DNA from: Gemmatimonadetes bacterium SCN 70-22
Lineage (GTDB): Bacteria > Gemmatimonadota > Gemmatimonadetes > Gemmatimonadales > Gemmatimonadaceae
Direction: 5' to 3'
Assembly (NCBI GenBank): GCA_001724275.1
Contig: MEDZ01000009.1
Coordinates: 1 to 64,000 of the forward strand
Length of the DNA: 64,000 nt
Below the pieces are notes generated by a model that saw nothing but the letters and a program-made list of their open reading frames with translations, was not told the DNA's origin and did not search any database. How positions within the stretch are numbered: position 1 is the first letter of the stretch; each line of letters opens with the position of its first letter. The position numbers and the translations under genes are program-made. Positions 24,828 through 34,142 of the stretch are shown piece after piece.

Positions 24828-25943
24828 ATGAGCGGTGTGCGCGTGCTGGTCGGAACGAGGAAGGGCGCCTTCATCCTCGAAGCGGATGGAAGGCGCGACA
24901 CGTGGACGGTGAGCGGTCCCCACTTCGGCGGGTGGGAGATCTACCACATGAAGGGCTCACCGGCCAATCCCGACCGCATCTATGCGTCCCAGACCAGCGG
25001 GTGGTTCGGGCAGGTGCTGCAGCGCTCCGACGACGGCGGCAAGACCTGGGAGGCGGTGGGGAACGAGTTCGCCTACGACGGGACGACGGGGACGCACCAG
25101 TGGTACGACGGGACGCCGCACCCGTGGGAGTTCAAGCGCGTCTGGCACATCGAGCCGTCGCTGCACGATCCCGACACCGCGTATGCCGGCGTCGAGGACG
25201 CGGCGCTCTTCCGTACCACCGACGGCGGGAAGAGCTGGCACGAGCTGCCGGGGCTCCGTCGCCACGCCACGGGGGATCGTTGGCAGCCCGGGGCCGGCGG
25301 GATGGGGTTGCACACGATCCTCATCGACCCCGGCAATCCGCAGCGACTCTACGTCGCCATCTCGGCGGCGGGCGCGTTCCGGTCGGATGATGGCGGGGCC
25401 AGCTGGAAGCCGGTGAACCGCGGCCTCCAGTCGAAGTACCTCCCCGACCCGAACGTCGAGGTGGGGTTCTGCGTCCACCGCCTGGCGATGCCGGCCGCAC
25501 GCCCGGAGCGCCTCTACATGCAGCTGCACTGGAACGTGATGCGGACCGACGACGCCGCCGAGTCGTGGCAGCTCGTCAGCGGGAACCTGCCGAGCGATTT
25601 CGGGTTTCCCATCGAGGTGCACGCGCACGACCCGGAGACGGTCTACGTCGTCCCCATCAAGAGCGACTCGGAGCACTACCCGCCAGATGCAAGACTGCGG
25701 GTATACCGCAGCCGGAGCGGGGGGACGGAGTGGGAGGCGCTCGGCAATGGGCTCCCGCAGGAGCACTGCTACGTGAACGTCCTGCGCGACGCGATGTCGA
25801 AGGACACGCTCGACGAGTGCGGGATCTACTTCGGGACGACCGGGGGGCAGGTGTACATGTCGCCCGATGGCGGCGACCATTGGACCGCGATCGTGCGCGA
25901 CCTCCCGTCGGTGCTCTCGGTGGAGGTGCAGACGCTGTCATGA
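24828..25943 (+). CDS. BNR/sialidase-like beta-propeller protein
   Basis: A 371-residue cytosolic protein (no signal peptide) with the repeated Asp-box motif of sialidase-type propellers: SDDGGKTW near residue 67, TTDGGKSW near 131, SDDGGASW near 188 and SPDGGDHW near 348. Asp boxes are structural and do not by themselves imply glycosidase activity; I see no complete sialidase catalytic set. Such proteins are often labelled glycosyl hydrolase or VPS10-like. Its stop overlaps the ATG of a MoaD/ThiS-like gene by 4 bp, a coupling that suggests the two products work together. Function unknown. Confidence 0.75.
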   Translation: MSGVRVLVGTRKGAFILEADGRRDTWTVSGPHFGGWEIYHMKGSPANPDRIYASQTSGWFGQVLQRSDDGGKTWEAVGNEFAYDGTTGTHQWYDGTPHPWEFKRVWHIEPSLHDPDTAYAGVEDAALFRTTDGGKSWHELPGLRRHATGDRWQPGAGGMGLHTILIDPGNPQRLYVAISAAGAFRSDDGGASWKPVNRGLQSKYLPDPNVEVGFCVHRLAMPAARPERLYMQLHWNVMRTDDAAESWQLVSGNLPSDFGFPIEVHAHDPETVYVVPIKSDSEHYPPDARLRVYRSRSGGTEWEALGNGLPQEHCYVNVLRDAMSKDTLDECGIYFGTTGGQVYMSPDGGDHWTAIVRDLPSVLSVEVQTLS

Positions 25944-26236
25944 TCCAGGTGATCATTCCCTTCCACCTGCAGACGCTGGCCAGGGTTGGCGCGGAGGTGG
26001 CGCTGGACGTGAAGGGGGAGGTGACCCAGCGCGCGGTGCTGGATGCGCTGGAGGCGCGGTATCCCGTGCTGCGCGGGACGGTGCGCGACCATGGCACGCA
26101 GCGCCGCCGCCCCTTCCTCCGTTTCTTCGCGTGCGGCGCCGATCTCTCGCACGATTCGCCGGACGCGCCGCTCCCGGCGGCGGTGGCCGAGGGGCGGGAG
26201 CCGTTCATGATCGTGGGGGCGATCGCGGGGGGGTGA
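25940..26236 (+). CDS. MoaD/ThiS-family ubiquitin-like protein ending in Gly-Gly
   Basis: A 98-residue beta-grasp protein. The [14 protein letters not shown] helix near residue 35 and the C-terminal VGAIAGG are typical of MoaD/ThiS sulfur carriers, whose terminal diglycine is adenylated by an E1-like enzyme and then thiocarboxylated or conjugated. No MoeB/ThiF-type E1, MoaE or ThiG is encoded anywhere in the window, so partners must be elsewhere. The ATG overlaps the propeller-gene stop by 4 bp. It could be a sulfur carrier or a protein modifier; pairing with a beta-propeller rather than cofactor genes makes the classical cofactor role less certain. Confidence 0.8.
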   Translation: MIQVIIPFHLQTLARVGAEVALDVKGEVTQRAVLDALEARYPVLRGTVRDHGTQRRRPFLRFFACGADLSHDSPDAPLPAAVAEGREPFMIVGAIAGG

Positions 26237-26369
26237 GCGGGCGCGCCGCGAATGGGCGCGCCGATGCGACGCGCGCCACGCGCGTATTGACAGAACGTGG
26301 TGGCGGGGCAGTTTGTCCCGTTCCGCCAGCTGCCAAGAGCAGCACAGTGCCACTCCCACGCCTCCACGG

Positions 26370-26945
26370 ATGCCGACGAGCCGCAGGTCCTTCCTCGCCA
26401 CAAGCACGCTCGCGGGCGCGACGTGGCTGCTCGCCGACTGGGGACGGGTGCGTCCGGCGCTGGCGCACGCGGCGTGGGCGATGGCGCAGCGCCCGGCCCC
26501 CCCGTTCCGGGTCCTGACGCCGGCGGAGGCCGCCGAGCTCGCCGCCGTCGCCGAGCGCATCATGCCGACGACCGACACGCCGGGGGCGCGCGAGGCGGGG
26601 GTCATCTACTTCATCGACCAGGCGCTGGCGACGTTCGACAAGGCGCAGCTCCCCGACGTGAAGCGGGGCATCGCCGAGCTGCGCCGCCGAGCCGCCAGGC
26701 GCAATCCCGGGGCGACGTCGTTCGCCGGGCTCGCCCCCGCCGACCAGGACGCGATCCTCGTCGAGATGGAGAAGGGCGACTTCTTCCAGGGGATGCGCTT
26801 CGCGACGATGGTGGGGATGTTCGCCGACCCCAGGTATGGGGGGAACCGCGATGCCGTGGGGTGGAAGCTCCTCGGCTTCGACCACCAGCCCACGTATGCC
26901 CCCCCGTTCGGCCACTACGACGCGGAAGCAGCGGGAGGGCGATAG
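26370..26945 (+). CDS. gluconate 2-dehydrogenase subunit 3-like Tat protein
   Basis: A 191-residue small subunit of a membrane-associated GMC dehydrogenase. ATG 26370 begins MPTSRRSFLA, a twin-arginine signal; a TTG at 26313 is possible but adds no signal features. The mature part (~45-191) has the subunit-3 pattern: LTPAEAAELAAVAERIMP near residue 52, a central FIDQAL helix and a C-terminal GWKLLGF region. In known systems this subunit carries the folded flavoprotein through the Tat pathway. The GMC oxidoreductase follows 3 bp later. Confidence 0.8.
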   Translation: MPTSRRSFLATSTLAGATWLLADWGRVRPALAHAAWAMAQRPAPPFRVLTPAEAAELAAVAERIMPTTDTPGAREAGVIYFIDQALATFDKAQLPDVKRGIAELRRRAARRNPGATSFAGLAPADQDAILVEMEKGDFFQGMRFATMVGMFADPRYGGNRDAVGWKLLGFDHQPTYAPPFGHYDAEAAGGR

Positions 26946-26948
26946 GCC

Positions 26949-28601
26949 ATGCAGCAACGCCGTGGCGTGCGCTACGCACTCGCGTCGCCCGTGGATTTCG
27001 TGGTCGTGGGTTCCGGTGCAGCTGGCGGAATCATCGCGAAGGAGCTGTCGGTGGCGGGGTTCGCCGTCGTCGTGCTGGAGAAGGGGCCGCGCCTCGAGCC
27101 GGCGCAGTTCGAGCATGACGAGTTCAAGTACTTCTTCCGGAACGAGCTCGCCAGCAAGACGCCGGTCACCTGGCGGCAGCGCGCCGGCGAAGTGGCCAAG
27201 CCGCGCCCCGGCGGCATCTGGAGCGCGAGCCTGGTCGGTGGGAGCAGCGTGCACTTCACCGCCAACTTCTGGCGCTTTCGCCCCACCGACTTCAACGAGC
27301 GCAGCACCCTGGGCGCGATCCCGGGCGCCGACCTCCAGGACTGGCCCATCACCTACGACGAGCTGGAGCCCTACTACACCAAGGTCGACTGGGATGTCGG
27401 GGTGTCGGGCGAGGCGGGGGCGTGGGGGGAGCCGAGGCGGTCGCGCCCGTATCCGGTCCCTCCCCTCCCGGTGAAGTCGTCGGGGATCCTCTTCGAGCGG
27501 GGGGCCCGGAAGCTGGGATGGCACCCCTTTCCGGCGCCGATGGCGATCCTCTCGCGCCCGCACAACGGGCGCATGGCGTGCCAGAACTGCGGCTTCTGCC
27601 AGGGGTACGGGTGCGAGTTCGGCGCCAAGAGCTCGACGCTCGCATCGATGATTCCGCTGGCCGAGGGGAGCGGGCGGTGCGAAGTGCGCCCCAACTGCCA
27701 CGTGCGCAAGGTGGAGGTCGACGCCCGCGGGCGCGCCTCGGCGGTCATCTACTACGATGCCGAGGGGAAGGAGCAGCGCCAGCGTGCCCGCGCGGTCGTG
27801 CTCAGCTGCAACGGCGCCGAGACCCCCCGCCTGCTCCTGATGTCGCGGAGCAACCGCTTCCCCCAGGGGCTGGCCAACTCCTCAGGGGCGGTCGGGCGCC
27901 ACCTGATGTTCAACGGCGCGACGATCACGCCGGGCACCTACGAGCACCCGCTCAACGAGTACAAGGGCGTCCAGGTGACGCGCATCGCACTCGACTGGTA
28001 CGACTCGGACCCGAAGCGCGGCTTCTATGGTGGGGGCGGGCTCGATGCCCGCGCCGACATCACGCTCCCCATCTTCTTCGCGCTCAATGCCGCCGAGCCC
28101 GGGCGCCGCAACTGGGGGGCGGACTACAAGCGCATGCTCGCCCACGATTTCACGCGGCAGATGACGGTCTTCGGCCACACCACCTCGTTGCCGGTGGCCT
28201 CCAATAGCATCACCCTCGATCCCACGCACAAGGACGAACGCGGACTCCCCGCCATCCGCGTCACCTATCGCGACCACGAGGACGACCTGAAGATGATGCG
28301 CTTCCTGGCCGAGCGCTCGAAGGAATTGCACGTGGCGGCGGGGGCGGTGTCGCACTTCGCCCTCCCGGTGGAGGTGTCGGGCGGGACCGCGCACCTGCTG
28401 GGGACGTGCCGGATGGGGAACGACCCGCGGACGAGCGTGGTGGACCGGAACCACCGCGCACACGATGTCCCCAACCTCTTCATCTGCGACGGGAGCAGTC
28501 TCGTCACCTCGGGGCGGGGGCAGCCGACCATGACGATCATGGCGCTGGCGTTCCGCGCCGCCGAGAAGATGGCGCAGTTCGCCGGGCGTGGGGAGATCTG
28601 A
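26949..28601 (+). CDS. GMC-family flavin dehydrogenase (gluconate/glucose dehydrogenase-like)
   Basis: A 550-residue FAD-dependent GMC oxidoreductase that oxidises a sugar or polyol alcohol and passes electrons to a respiratory acceptor. The dinucleotide-binding motif is GSGAAGG (21-27), followed by the GGSSVHF segment (~98) and the C-terminal RMGNDP and LFICDGSS motifs with GQPTMTIMAL. A cysteine cluster C211-x2-C214-x2-C217-x4-C222 resembles the Fe-S ligand region of FAD-glucose dehydrogenases. It has no signal of its own and probably rides on the Tat subunit upstream (3-bp gap). A dedicated cytochrome subunit is not adjacent. The sugar substrate is unknown. Confidence 0.87.
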   Translation: MQQRRGVRYALASPVDFVVVGSGAAGGIIAKELSVAGFAVVVLEKGPRLEPAQFEHDEFKYFFRNELASKTPVTWRQRAGEVAKPRPGGIWSASLVGGSSVHFTANFWRFRPTDFNERSTLGAIPGADLQDWPITYDELEPYYTKVDWDVGVSGEAGAWGEPRRSRPYPVPPLPVKSSGILFERGARKLGWHPFPAPMAILSRPHNGRMACQNCGFCQGYGCEFGAKSSTLASMIPLAEGSGRCEVRPNCHVRKVEVDARGRASAVIYYDAEGKEQRQRARAVVLSCNGAETPRLLLMSRSNRFPQGLANSSGAVGRHLMFNGATITPGTYEHPLNEYKGVQVTRIALDWYDSDPKRGFYGGGGLDARADITLPIFFALNAAEPGRRNWGADYKRMLAHDFTRQMTVFGHTTSLPVASNSITLDPTHKDERGLPAIRVTYRDHEDDLKMMRFLAERSKELHVAAGAVSHFALPVEVSGGTAHLLGTCRMGNDPRTSVVDRNHRAHDVPNLFICDGSSLVTSGRGQPTMTIMALAFRAAEKMAQFAGRGEI

Positions 28602-28622
28602 GCGTCGGGCGACGTCGGACGC

Positions 28623-29471
28623 CTAACGCCCCTTCTTCGGCGCCTCGAGCTGCTTCACCCGGTCGCGGAACTCCTGGAATCGGGGCGTGTCGATGGCGAG
28701 CCGGGCGACGCGCGCCGGGTCGAGCCGGGCAATGAGGGCGCTGGTGTACTGGATGCGATCCTCTTCGTAGGGATGGGTGCTGAACCAGGCGTCGAGCGCC
28801 CCCGGCTTCGCCTTCCGCTCATCCAGGAGCCGTTGCAGGAGCCTGGGGATTCCCTCGGGATCGATGCCGGCGCGTGTCACGAGGAGAACGCCGTCCTCGT
28901 CGGCCTGGCGCTCGTCATCGCGGCTGTACTTCGCGAAGAGGGCAGCGCCACCCAGCTCGATCCCGACGCGGGTCGCCGTGCTCTCGCAGATACCCGTGAG
29001 GACGCAGGCGAGCGAGACGCCCACGTTGGCGCGCTGCGCGGCCTCCATCTGCTTGACGGCGTGCCGCCGCGTCACGTGCGAGAGCTCGTGCGCCATGGCC
29101 CCCGCGAGCTGGTCCATCGTGGCCGTGCGCTCCACCAGGCCACGCGTGACGTAGATGAAGCCGCCCGGGAGGGCGAAGGCGTTCACGTCGGCGAAGTTGA
29201 CCAGCGTGAAGCGCCACTCCACATCTTTCGTGCCGGTGACGCTGGCGAGCGAGTCGCCGAGCAGGGTGAGGTAGCCCGCGATCTCCGGTGCGCGTACCAC
29301 GGGCCAGTCGGCGTCGATCTGCTTCGCGTACAGCTGGCCCATCTCGGTCTCCTGACGACGCGAGATCGAACAGGCGATGGCGAGAACCGATGCGGCCACG
29401 AGCGCATTGACCCCCCAGCGCGCGTGTGACGTACGTCGCCTTTGGCGCATCCCCCCCGCAGCATCGTTCAT
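28623..29471 (-). CDS. M48 metallopeptidase, probable lipoprotein
   Basis: A 282-residue zinc peptidase of family M48, the group of BepA/LoiP-like periplasmic quality-control proteases. The ATG at 29471 gives an N-terminal basic region, hydrophobic stretch and lipobox LAIAC (C34). The zinc motif is H128-E-L-S-H132, with the downstream DERQADEDG segment supplying the third ligand. A THPYEEDRIQ segment, also typical of the family, lies near residue 235. It is convergent with the GMC gene (21-bp gap) and divergent from the sulfatase-like gene across 286 bp. The stop lies inside a GTTAGGC word. Confidence 0.87.
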   Translation of the reverse strand: MNDAAGGMRQRRRTSHARWGVNALVAASVLAIACSISRRQETEMGQLYAKQIDADWPVVRAPEIAGYLTLLGDSLASVTGTKDVEWRFTLVNFADVNAFALPGGFIYVTRGLVERTATMDQLAGAMAHELSHVTRRHAVKQMEAAQRANVGVSLACVLTGICESTATRVGIELGGAALFAKYSRDDERQADEDGVLLVTRAGIDPEGIPRLLQRLLDERKAKPGALDAWFSTHPYEEDRIQYTSALIARLDPARVARLAIDTPRFQEFRDRVKQLEAPKKGR

Positions 29472-29757
29472 GCGAATCCTCCGGCCGGACAGTGCCTGCA
29501 CGGTCGGCCGAGCCGGGGCCAAGGGGTATCGGGTGACCGGGCTGGGAGGCGTAGGGGGATCGCGGGCGACGGCATCCTCCCGCCGACGATCGTTTGGCAC
29601 CTTGATTGCGGGAGGCGTACCGGGCGCGACAATTTTCCCGACGGTTCTCCGACACCTCTGGCGGCGGAAGGGTGCGTGACGAGAGTGGGCGACTGCGGCT
29701 GCGCAGGGCTCGAGGGCGACGGGAGCGCAGGCCACGAATCTCCCCCGAACCACCTCG

Positions 29758-31584
29758 ATGCGCGACTCCATCTTTCGACCGGCTCCTCACCGCGTGACGG
29801 ACGCCCTCGTCCTGGTCGTCGCTGCCGCGATGATCGCCTGCTGGGGACACCTTGGGGTCGTCGCGGCGATGCGCCACGTCTTCGGGGTCTTCTCGTGGAA
29901 GTGGTGGCTGCGTGACCAGGTGCTGCTGACCTCCGCCGGCTACCTGCTGGTCGTGGGTTCGCTCTCTGCTCTCCCCGCGGCGCTGCACGTGCTCTGGCCT
30001 CGTCGCGCGACGTTCGCGCTCCTCACCGCGTTCGTGGGGGGCATCGTGGCGTTCGCGATCCTCCTGCTCTTCCAGCGCATCTCACCCTGGGCGCTCGCCA
30101 CCCTGGCGCTGGGTTGCGCGGTGCAGCTGCATGCCCTGGCGCGGAAGCGAGAAGGCTTGCTGCGACGCGCGAGCCGGATGCTGGCGGTAGCGGGGGTGCT
30201 GGCGAGCGTGCTCGTGGCGTCGTCGACCAAGCTGCTGCGCGCGCGGGGCGAGTCGCGCGCCCTGGCCTCGCTCGCCGCCGTGCCGGAGGGGACGCCGAAC
30301 GTCCTGCTCATCATCCTCGACACCGTGCGGGCGAGCAGCATGGGGATGTTCGGGGGGCCGTACGACAACACGCCGAGGCTGGCGGAGTGGGGGCGCCGCG
30401 GTGTCGTCTTCGATCGGGCCTTCAGCTCGTCATCGTGGACACTGCCGTCACATGCCTCGATGTTCACCGGCGCATACGCCAGCATCGCCGGGGCCGACTG
30501 GAAGGTTCCGCTGGGCGAGGCTCGCGTGACGCTGACGGAGGTGATGCGCGCGCATGGCCTCGCCACCGGGGGGTTCGCGGCGAACTCGGTGGCGGCCTGG
30601 TACCGGACCGGCCTGGCGCAGGGGTTCCTGCGCTACGAGGACACGAAGTATTCCCTCGCCGAGTACGCCCTGTCGACGACGCTGACGCAGACGCGGTCGG
30701 TGGTGAATGCCTACTACGAGTGGGAGAAGTCCCACTGGCTTCGCGGCGCGGTGAAGGGGGCGCTGCCGCTCTCGCTGGTCGCGCACGGCAACTACGTGGC
30801 GCACGACTTCATCCCGGCGGGCGAGATCGCCGACGGCTTCCTGCGCTGGCAGGGAGGACTCGAGGGGCGTCCGTTCTTCGCCTTCCTCAACTTCTTCGAC
30901 GCGCACGCGCCGTACGTGCCCCCCACGCGGTACCGCACGATGTACGGCAAGGAGGGGCTCGACATCGACCGCTATCACGGGGCGATCCGCTACATGGACG
31001 CGGAGGTCGACCGTGTGCTGCGCACCCTCGAGCGGCGCGGGGTGTTGCGCAACACCATCGTGATCATCACCTCGGACCACGGCGAACTGTTCGGCGAGCA
31101 CGGTCTCGTGGGACATGGGAACGGGCTCTACCTCGACCAGCTGCACGTTCCGCTGGTGATCCTGAACGCCCCGGGGGTCCCGGCCGGCCAGCGCATCGGC
31201 GAACTGGTGTCGTTGCGCGACCTGGCGGCGACGATCGTGGACCTGGCGCTCGGGACGCGCGACCGCGCACTCGGCGGCACCTCACTGCGCCCCGTGATGA
31301 CCGGTGAGGTGGGGAGCGCGGTGAGCCCGGTGATCGCCGAGGTGAACAAGGGGATCAACGTCAGCCCCGCCACGCTGGCGGGACGCGCCGACCAGAAGTC
31401 GGTGGTCACCGACACGGTGCACGTCATCCAGAGCAACGTGAACACGCTTGGCGTATATGAGCACGCGCGCGACCCGCGTGAGGAGCACGACCTGTCGGCC
31501 GATCCCGCGACGCGCGCGGGGGCGCTCGCCCTCATGCAGCAGGTGCTCGACGCGCACGGGATCCGCTGGCGCGCGCCGGAATAG
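29758..31584 (+). CDS. membrane sulfatase-fold hydrolase/transferase
   Basis: A 608-residue alkaline-phosphatase superfamily protein. Residues ~12-160 hold about four or five membrane helices; the periplasmic sulfatase-like domain begins at about 180 with VLLIILDTVRASSMG (metal-binding Asp). At the nucleophile position, where sulfatases have C/S-x-P-S-R, this protein has T-L-P-S-H (~226-230), so Thr is the likely nucleophile, as in LTA synthases and phosphoethanolamine transferases. The ITSDHGELFGEHG block (metal ligands) lies near residue 440. It could be a lipid- or glycan-modifying transferase rather than a sulfatase. It is convergent with the second GMC gene. Confidence 0.8.
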   Translation: MRDSIFRPAPHRVTDALVLVVAAAMIACWGHLGVVAAMRHVFGVFSWKWWLRDQVLLTSAGYLLVVGSLSALPAALHVLWPRRATFALLTAFVGGIVAFAILLLFQRISPWALATLALGCAVQLHALARKREGLLRRASRMLAVAGVLASVLVASSTKLLRARGESRALASLAAVPEGTPNVLLIILDTVRASSMGMFGGPYDNTPRLAEWGRRGVVFDRAFSSSSWTLPSHASMFTGAYASIAGADWKVPLGEARVTLTEVMRAHGLATGGFAANSVAAWYRTGLAQGFLRYEDTKYSLAEYALSTTLTQTRSVVNAYYEWEKSHWLRGAVKGALPLSLVAHGNYVAHDFIPAGEIADGFLRWQGGLEGRPFFAFLNFFDAHAPYVPPTRYRTMYGKEGLDIDRYHGAIRYMDAEVDRVLRTLERRGVLRNTIVIITSDHGELFGEHGLVGHGNGLYLDQLHVPLVILNAPGVPAGQRIGELVSLRDLAATIVDLALGTRDRALGGTSLRPVMTGEVGSAVSPVIAEVNKGINVSPATLAGRADQKSVVTDTVHVIQSNVNTLGVYEHARDPREEHDLSADPATRAGALALMQQVLDAHGIRWRAPE

Positions 31585-31588
31585 CGCC

Positions 31589-31607
31589 CGGCGTCCGGGG
31601 GACGCCG
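31589..31607. terminator. terminator hairpin between convergent genes
   Basis: CGGCGTCC (31589-31596) pairs with GGACGCCG (31600-31607) across a GGG loop, directly between the stops of the sulfatase-like gene and the second GMC gene. It can serve both strands. Confidence 0.55.
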
Positions 31608-31608
31608 T

Positions 31609-33168
31609 TCACCCCCGAGGGGGGGCGGCGAGCTGCTGCAGGAGATGGTCCGCGAGCCGCAACGAGAGGGCCGCGATGGTCAGCGTCGGGTTGACGGCCC
31701 CGCCGGTGGGGAAGAGCGCGCTGCCGGCGAGGTAGAGGTTGCGCGTGCCGTGCACGCGCGCGTCGGGGTCGGCCACGCCCTCTTCCTCGCGCCGCGACAT
31801 CCGGCAGGTCCCCATCAGGTGCGCGCCGCCGTAGAAGGCATCGCCGATGCGCACGTCGCCGAGGCGCGCGGCGTCCATCATGGCTCGCAGGGCCGATCGC
31901 CCTGCCTCGAGCGTCCGGTGGTCGCGATCACCAAGCACGAATTGCAGGCGCGGCGCGGGATCGCCGAAGCAGTCCTGGACGGCCGGATCGAGCGTCACCC
32001 GGCTGTCGGGGTTGGGGAGGTGCTCGACGCTGACCTCGACCCGGCGCAAGTGGCCGAACCGCTCGCAATCGCGGCGGGCCATGGCTCGTCCCCAGAGCCC
32101 CGGCTCACGGCCCAGCGACTCCAGCGGATCGTCGGGGTCCGGGAAGAGCATGCGCACGGCGCCGCGCTCGCCGCGTCCTTCTCCCTCGTAGGCATGGTAG
32201 GCGGTCAGCGTCGGGAAGCCGATGCGGCGCGGGTAGTCGCGCTCTTCGGACACGCCGCTCGCCGCCACCTTCCAGTGCTCCATGAGGTGCCGGCCGGCCA
32301 TGTCCTGGTTCCCAACTCTCGACAGCAGCAGCAGGCGGGCCGTCTCGACGGCACTCGCGGCGAGGACCACGACGCGTGCGCGAATCTCGTGCGGAGTGCC
32401 GTCGCGCGCCGAGGCGTGCACCACCCGCACGCGCCCGGAGGCGTCCAGCTCGATGCGCCGTGCCGTGGTGCCGGGGAGGATCTCGCAATGTCCCGATCGC
32501 TCCGCCTTGAAGGCGTGCCAGTCGGCGGAGTACTGCGCCCCGCCGGGACAGATGGGACACGTCGCGAAGGTCGTGCACGGCGGGCGCCCGTCGTAGGTGC
32601 GGGCGTTGTTCTTCGCGACCGGCATGGTCGAGAGTTCCACCCCCAGCGCCGCTGCGGCGCGGCGCCACAGTCCGTCGCTGAAGCTGTCCGGGAACGGCTC
32701 CATGGGATATGGGGCGCTGCGCCACGGATCGTGTGGCCCCTGCGCCCCCGAGACTCCCATCTCGCGCTCCGCCCGGACGTAGTACGGCTCGAGCTCCGCG
32801 TATTGCAGCGGCCAGTCCATCCCCAGGCCGAACTGCGTGGCGGTGCGGAAGTCGGACTCGCGCAGGCGCGGCGTCATGCCGATCCAGTGGAGCGTCGTGC
32901 CGCCGACCGCGCGTACCCGGTTGATGTTGAGCGAATACCCGAACGACGACGCGTTGGTGAAGACGTCGCGCGCGGGGTCGCGCGGCCAGGCGCTCTCGCC
33001 GAGCGTGAGGAATCGACGCTGTTGCCTGGGGCGGTCGGCGCGATCGAGTCGCGGGCCCGACTCCACGAGGAGCGTGTGCACGCCGCGGGCGGCACAGGCG
33101 TCGGCGAGGAGTGCCCCGGCCGGTCCGGCGCCGATGACGCAGAGGTCGACGTCGTGACCGGTCAGCAT
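31609..33168 (-). CDS. second GMC-family flavin dehydrogenase
   Basis: A 519-residue FAD-dependent GMC oxidoreductase, only distantly similar to the one at 26949. ATG 33168 directly precedes the flavin-binding motif GAGPAG (13-18); AVGGTTLHW (88-95) follows. The C-terminal part has HLMGTCRMS and LYLAGSALFPTGGAVNPTLTI, the conserved His/Asn active-site region. The cysteine cluster is C198, C204 and C207 (three, versus four in the first copy). Its start overlaps the upstream Tat-protein gene by 7 bp, so the pair forms one module. Substrate unknown. Confidence 0.85.
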   Translation of the reverse strand: MLTGHDVDLCVIGAGPAGALLADACAARGVHTLLVESGPRLDRADRPRQQRRFLTLGESAWPRDPARDVFTNASSFGYSLNINRVRAVGGTTLHWIGMTPRLRESDFRTATQFGLGMDWPLQYAELEPYYVRAEREMGVSGAQGPHDPWRSAPYPMEPFPDSFSDGLWRRAAAALGVELSTMPVAKNNARTYDGRPPCTTFATCPICPGGAQYSADWHAFKAERSGHCEILPGTTARRIELDASGRVRVVHASARDGTPHEIRARVVVLAASAVETARLLLLSRVGNQDMAGRHLMEHWKVAASGVSEERDYPRRIGFPTLTAYHAYEGEGRGERGAVRMLFPDPDDPLESLGREPGLWGRAMARRDCERFGHLRRVEVSVEHLPNPDSRVTLDPAVQDCFGDPAPRLQFVLGDRDHRTLEAGRSALRAMMDAARLGDVRIGDAFYGGAHLMGTCRMSRREEEGVADPDARVHGTRNLYLAGSALFPTGGAVNPTLTIAALSLRLADHLLQQLAAPPRG

Positions 33169-33806
33169 GTGGTGGCCGTCCCGGCTCTGGTGTACTCGCG
33201 CGGGTCGCCGGCCTGACCCGGGATGCGGGTGTAGCCACGCCTGCGCCATGCGGGGGCAGAGGCGCCGTAGGCGGTGGCCAGGCGGTCGACGAGCTCGGTC
33301 CGCATTCGGCGCCGCACCCGTTCGTTGCGGGAGATCACCGCGAGCGCCTTCGAGCGTCTCGACGTGATCGACGGTCGCATGATGTCGTCGACGATGGCGT
33401 CACGCGCGTCGTCCGAGGCGTCGGCGAAGGAGCGCATCCCCGCGGCGCGCGCGAGGCGGTCGATGTAGTCGCCGGTCTCGACGAACTCCGCGCGCCACCC
33501 GCCATCGCGCTGCACGAGGAGGGCAAGGTCGTCGCCAAGCTCGCGCGTGTCACGTGCGTCGAGCCGATGGCCGAAGAGTGCTCCGGCCAGCGTCGCCATG
33601 CGCCGGAGCAAGGTGGGGTCGACGGACGTGGGATCGGGCGGGAGGGCGCGGTGTTGGTTGCTGCGCAGCCCCGCCGTCAGTCGGCGCGCGATGGGGAGGG
33701 CGGCGGCCAGGGCTGCAACTCCGGCCGCGAGCACGACGATGGCGCGCCGCCGCGTCGTGGGGGCCGCGTCACGCTCGTCATTCCGCTCCGGATGTTGCGG
33801 ACTCAT
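33162..33806 (-). CDS. Tat-exported small subunit-like protein of the second GMC module
   Basis: A 214-residue protein. The ATG at 33806 gives an N-terminus with TTRRRAIVVLAAGVAALAAA, a twin-arginine-type signal. The mature helical part (~50-214) ends RRRGYTRIPGQAGDP. It does not clearly match the gluconate dehydrogenase subunit-3 family by eye, but its size, its Tat signal and the 7-bp overlap with the GMC gene imply the same escort role. The open frame extends upstream to 33986 without protein-like features. Confidence 0.6.
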   Translation of the reverse strand: MSPQHPERNDERDAAPTTRRRAIVVLAAGVAALAAALPIARRLTAGLRSNQHRALPPDPTSVDPTLLRRMATLAGALFGHRLDARDTRELGDDLALLVQRDGGWRAEFVETGDYIDRLARAAGMRSFADASDDARDAIVDDIMRPSITSRRSKALAVISRNERVRRRMRTELVDRLATAYGASAPAWRRRGYTRIPGQAGDPREYTRAGTATTC

Positions 33807-34142
33807 GGATGCTATACCGACCGGCTGGTCCGTTCCGATACCCTCGGCCAACTCGAGGCAGCGCCATCGCGAGGGACGCGGACAAGTGGAGCACGCCCTG
33901 GCGCGCCATGCGATAGACCCCCGTAGGCCGCGGAGAAAGTGGCGCGACGGCTGGGGCGTCGCAATGCTCGAGCTTTCCCCTTCCATTCATTCGGACGGCA
34001 GAACCGAGCCGGGGCGCAATGCCCCCGGGGGATACCTCACGTCCCCGACGGCGTCCGCCGACAGACGAGGTGCTCGACGGGGGGCATGTTGAATGGGGAG
34101 AGGATCGACGGTTCCATCTTCCGCAGCCGAAGGGAGGTTACA
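33807..34142. other. 336-bp divergent intergenic region
   Basis: It separates the second GMC module (minus) from the CBS/RtcB operon (plus). I see no gene. The frame continuing upstream of the CBS gene is not protein-like, and a clear GGGAGG site before ATG 34143 marks the true start. CCCCCGGGGG at 34022-34031 is the only conspicuous palindrome. Promoters for both directions must lie here, but none is recognisable. Confidence 0.5.

Noticed and set aside
25940-26236. Complete ubiquitin-like conjugation operon with its own E1/E2
   Set aside because: No ThiF/MoeB-like E1, E2-like or JAB peptidase gene is present nearby; only the carrier-like protein is visible.
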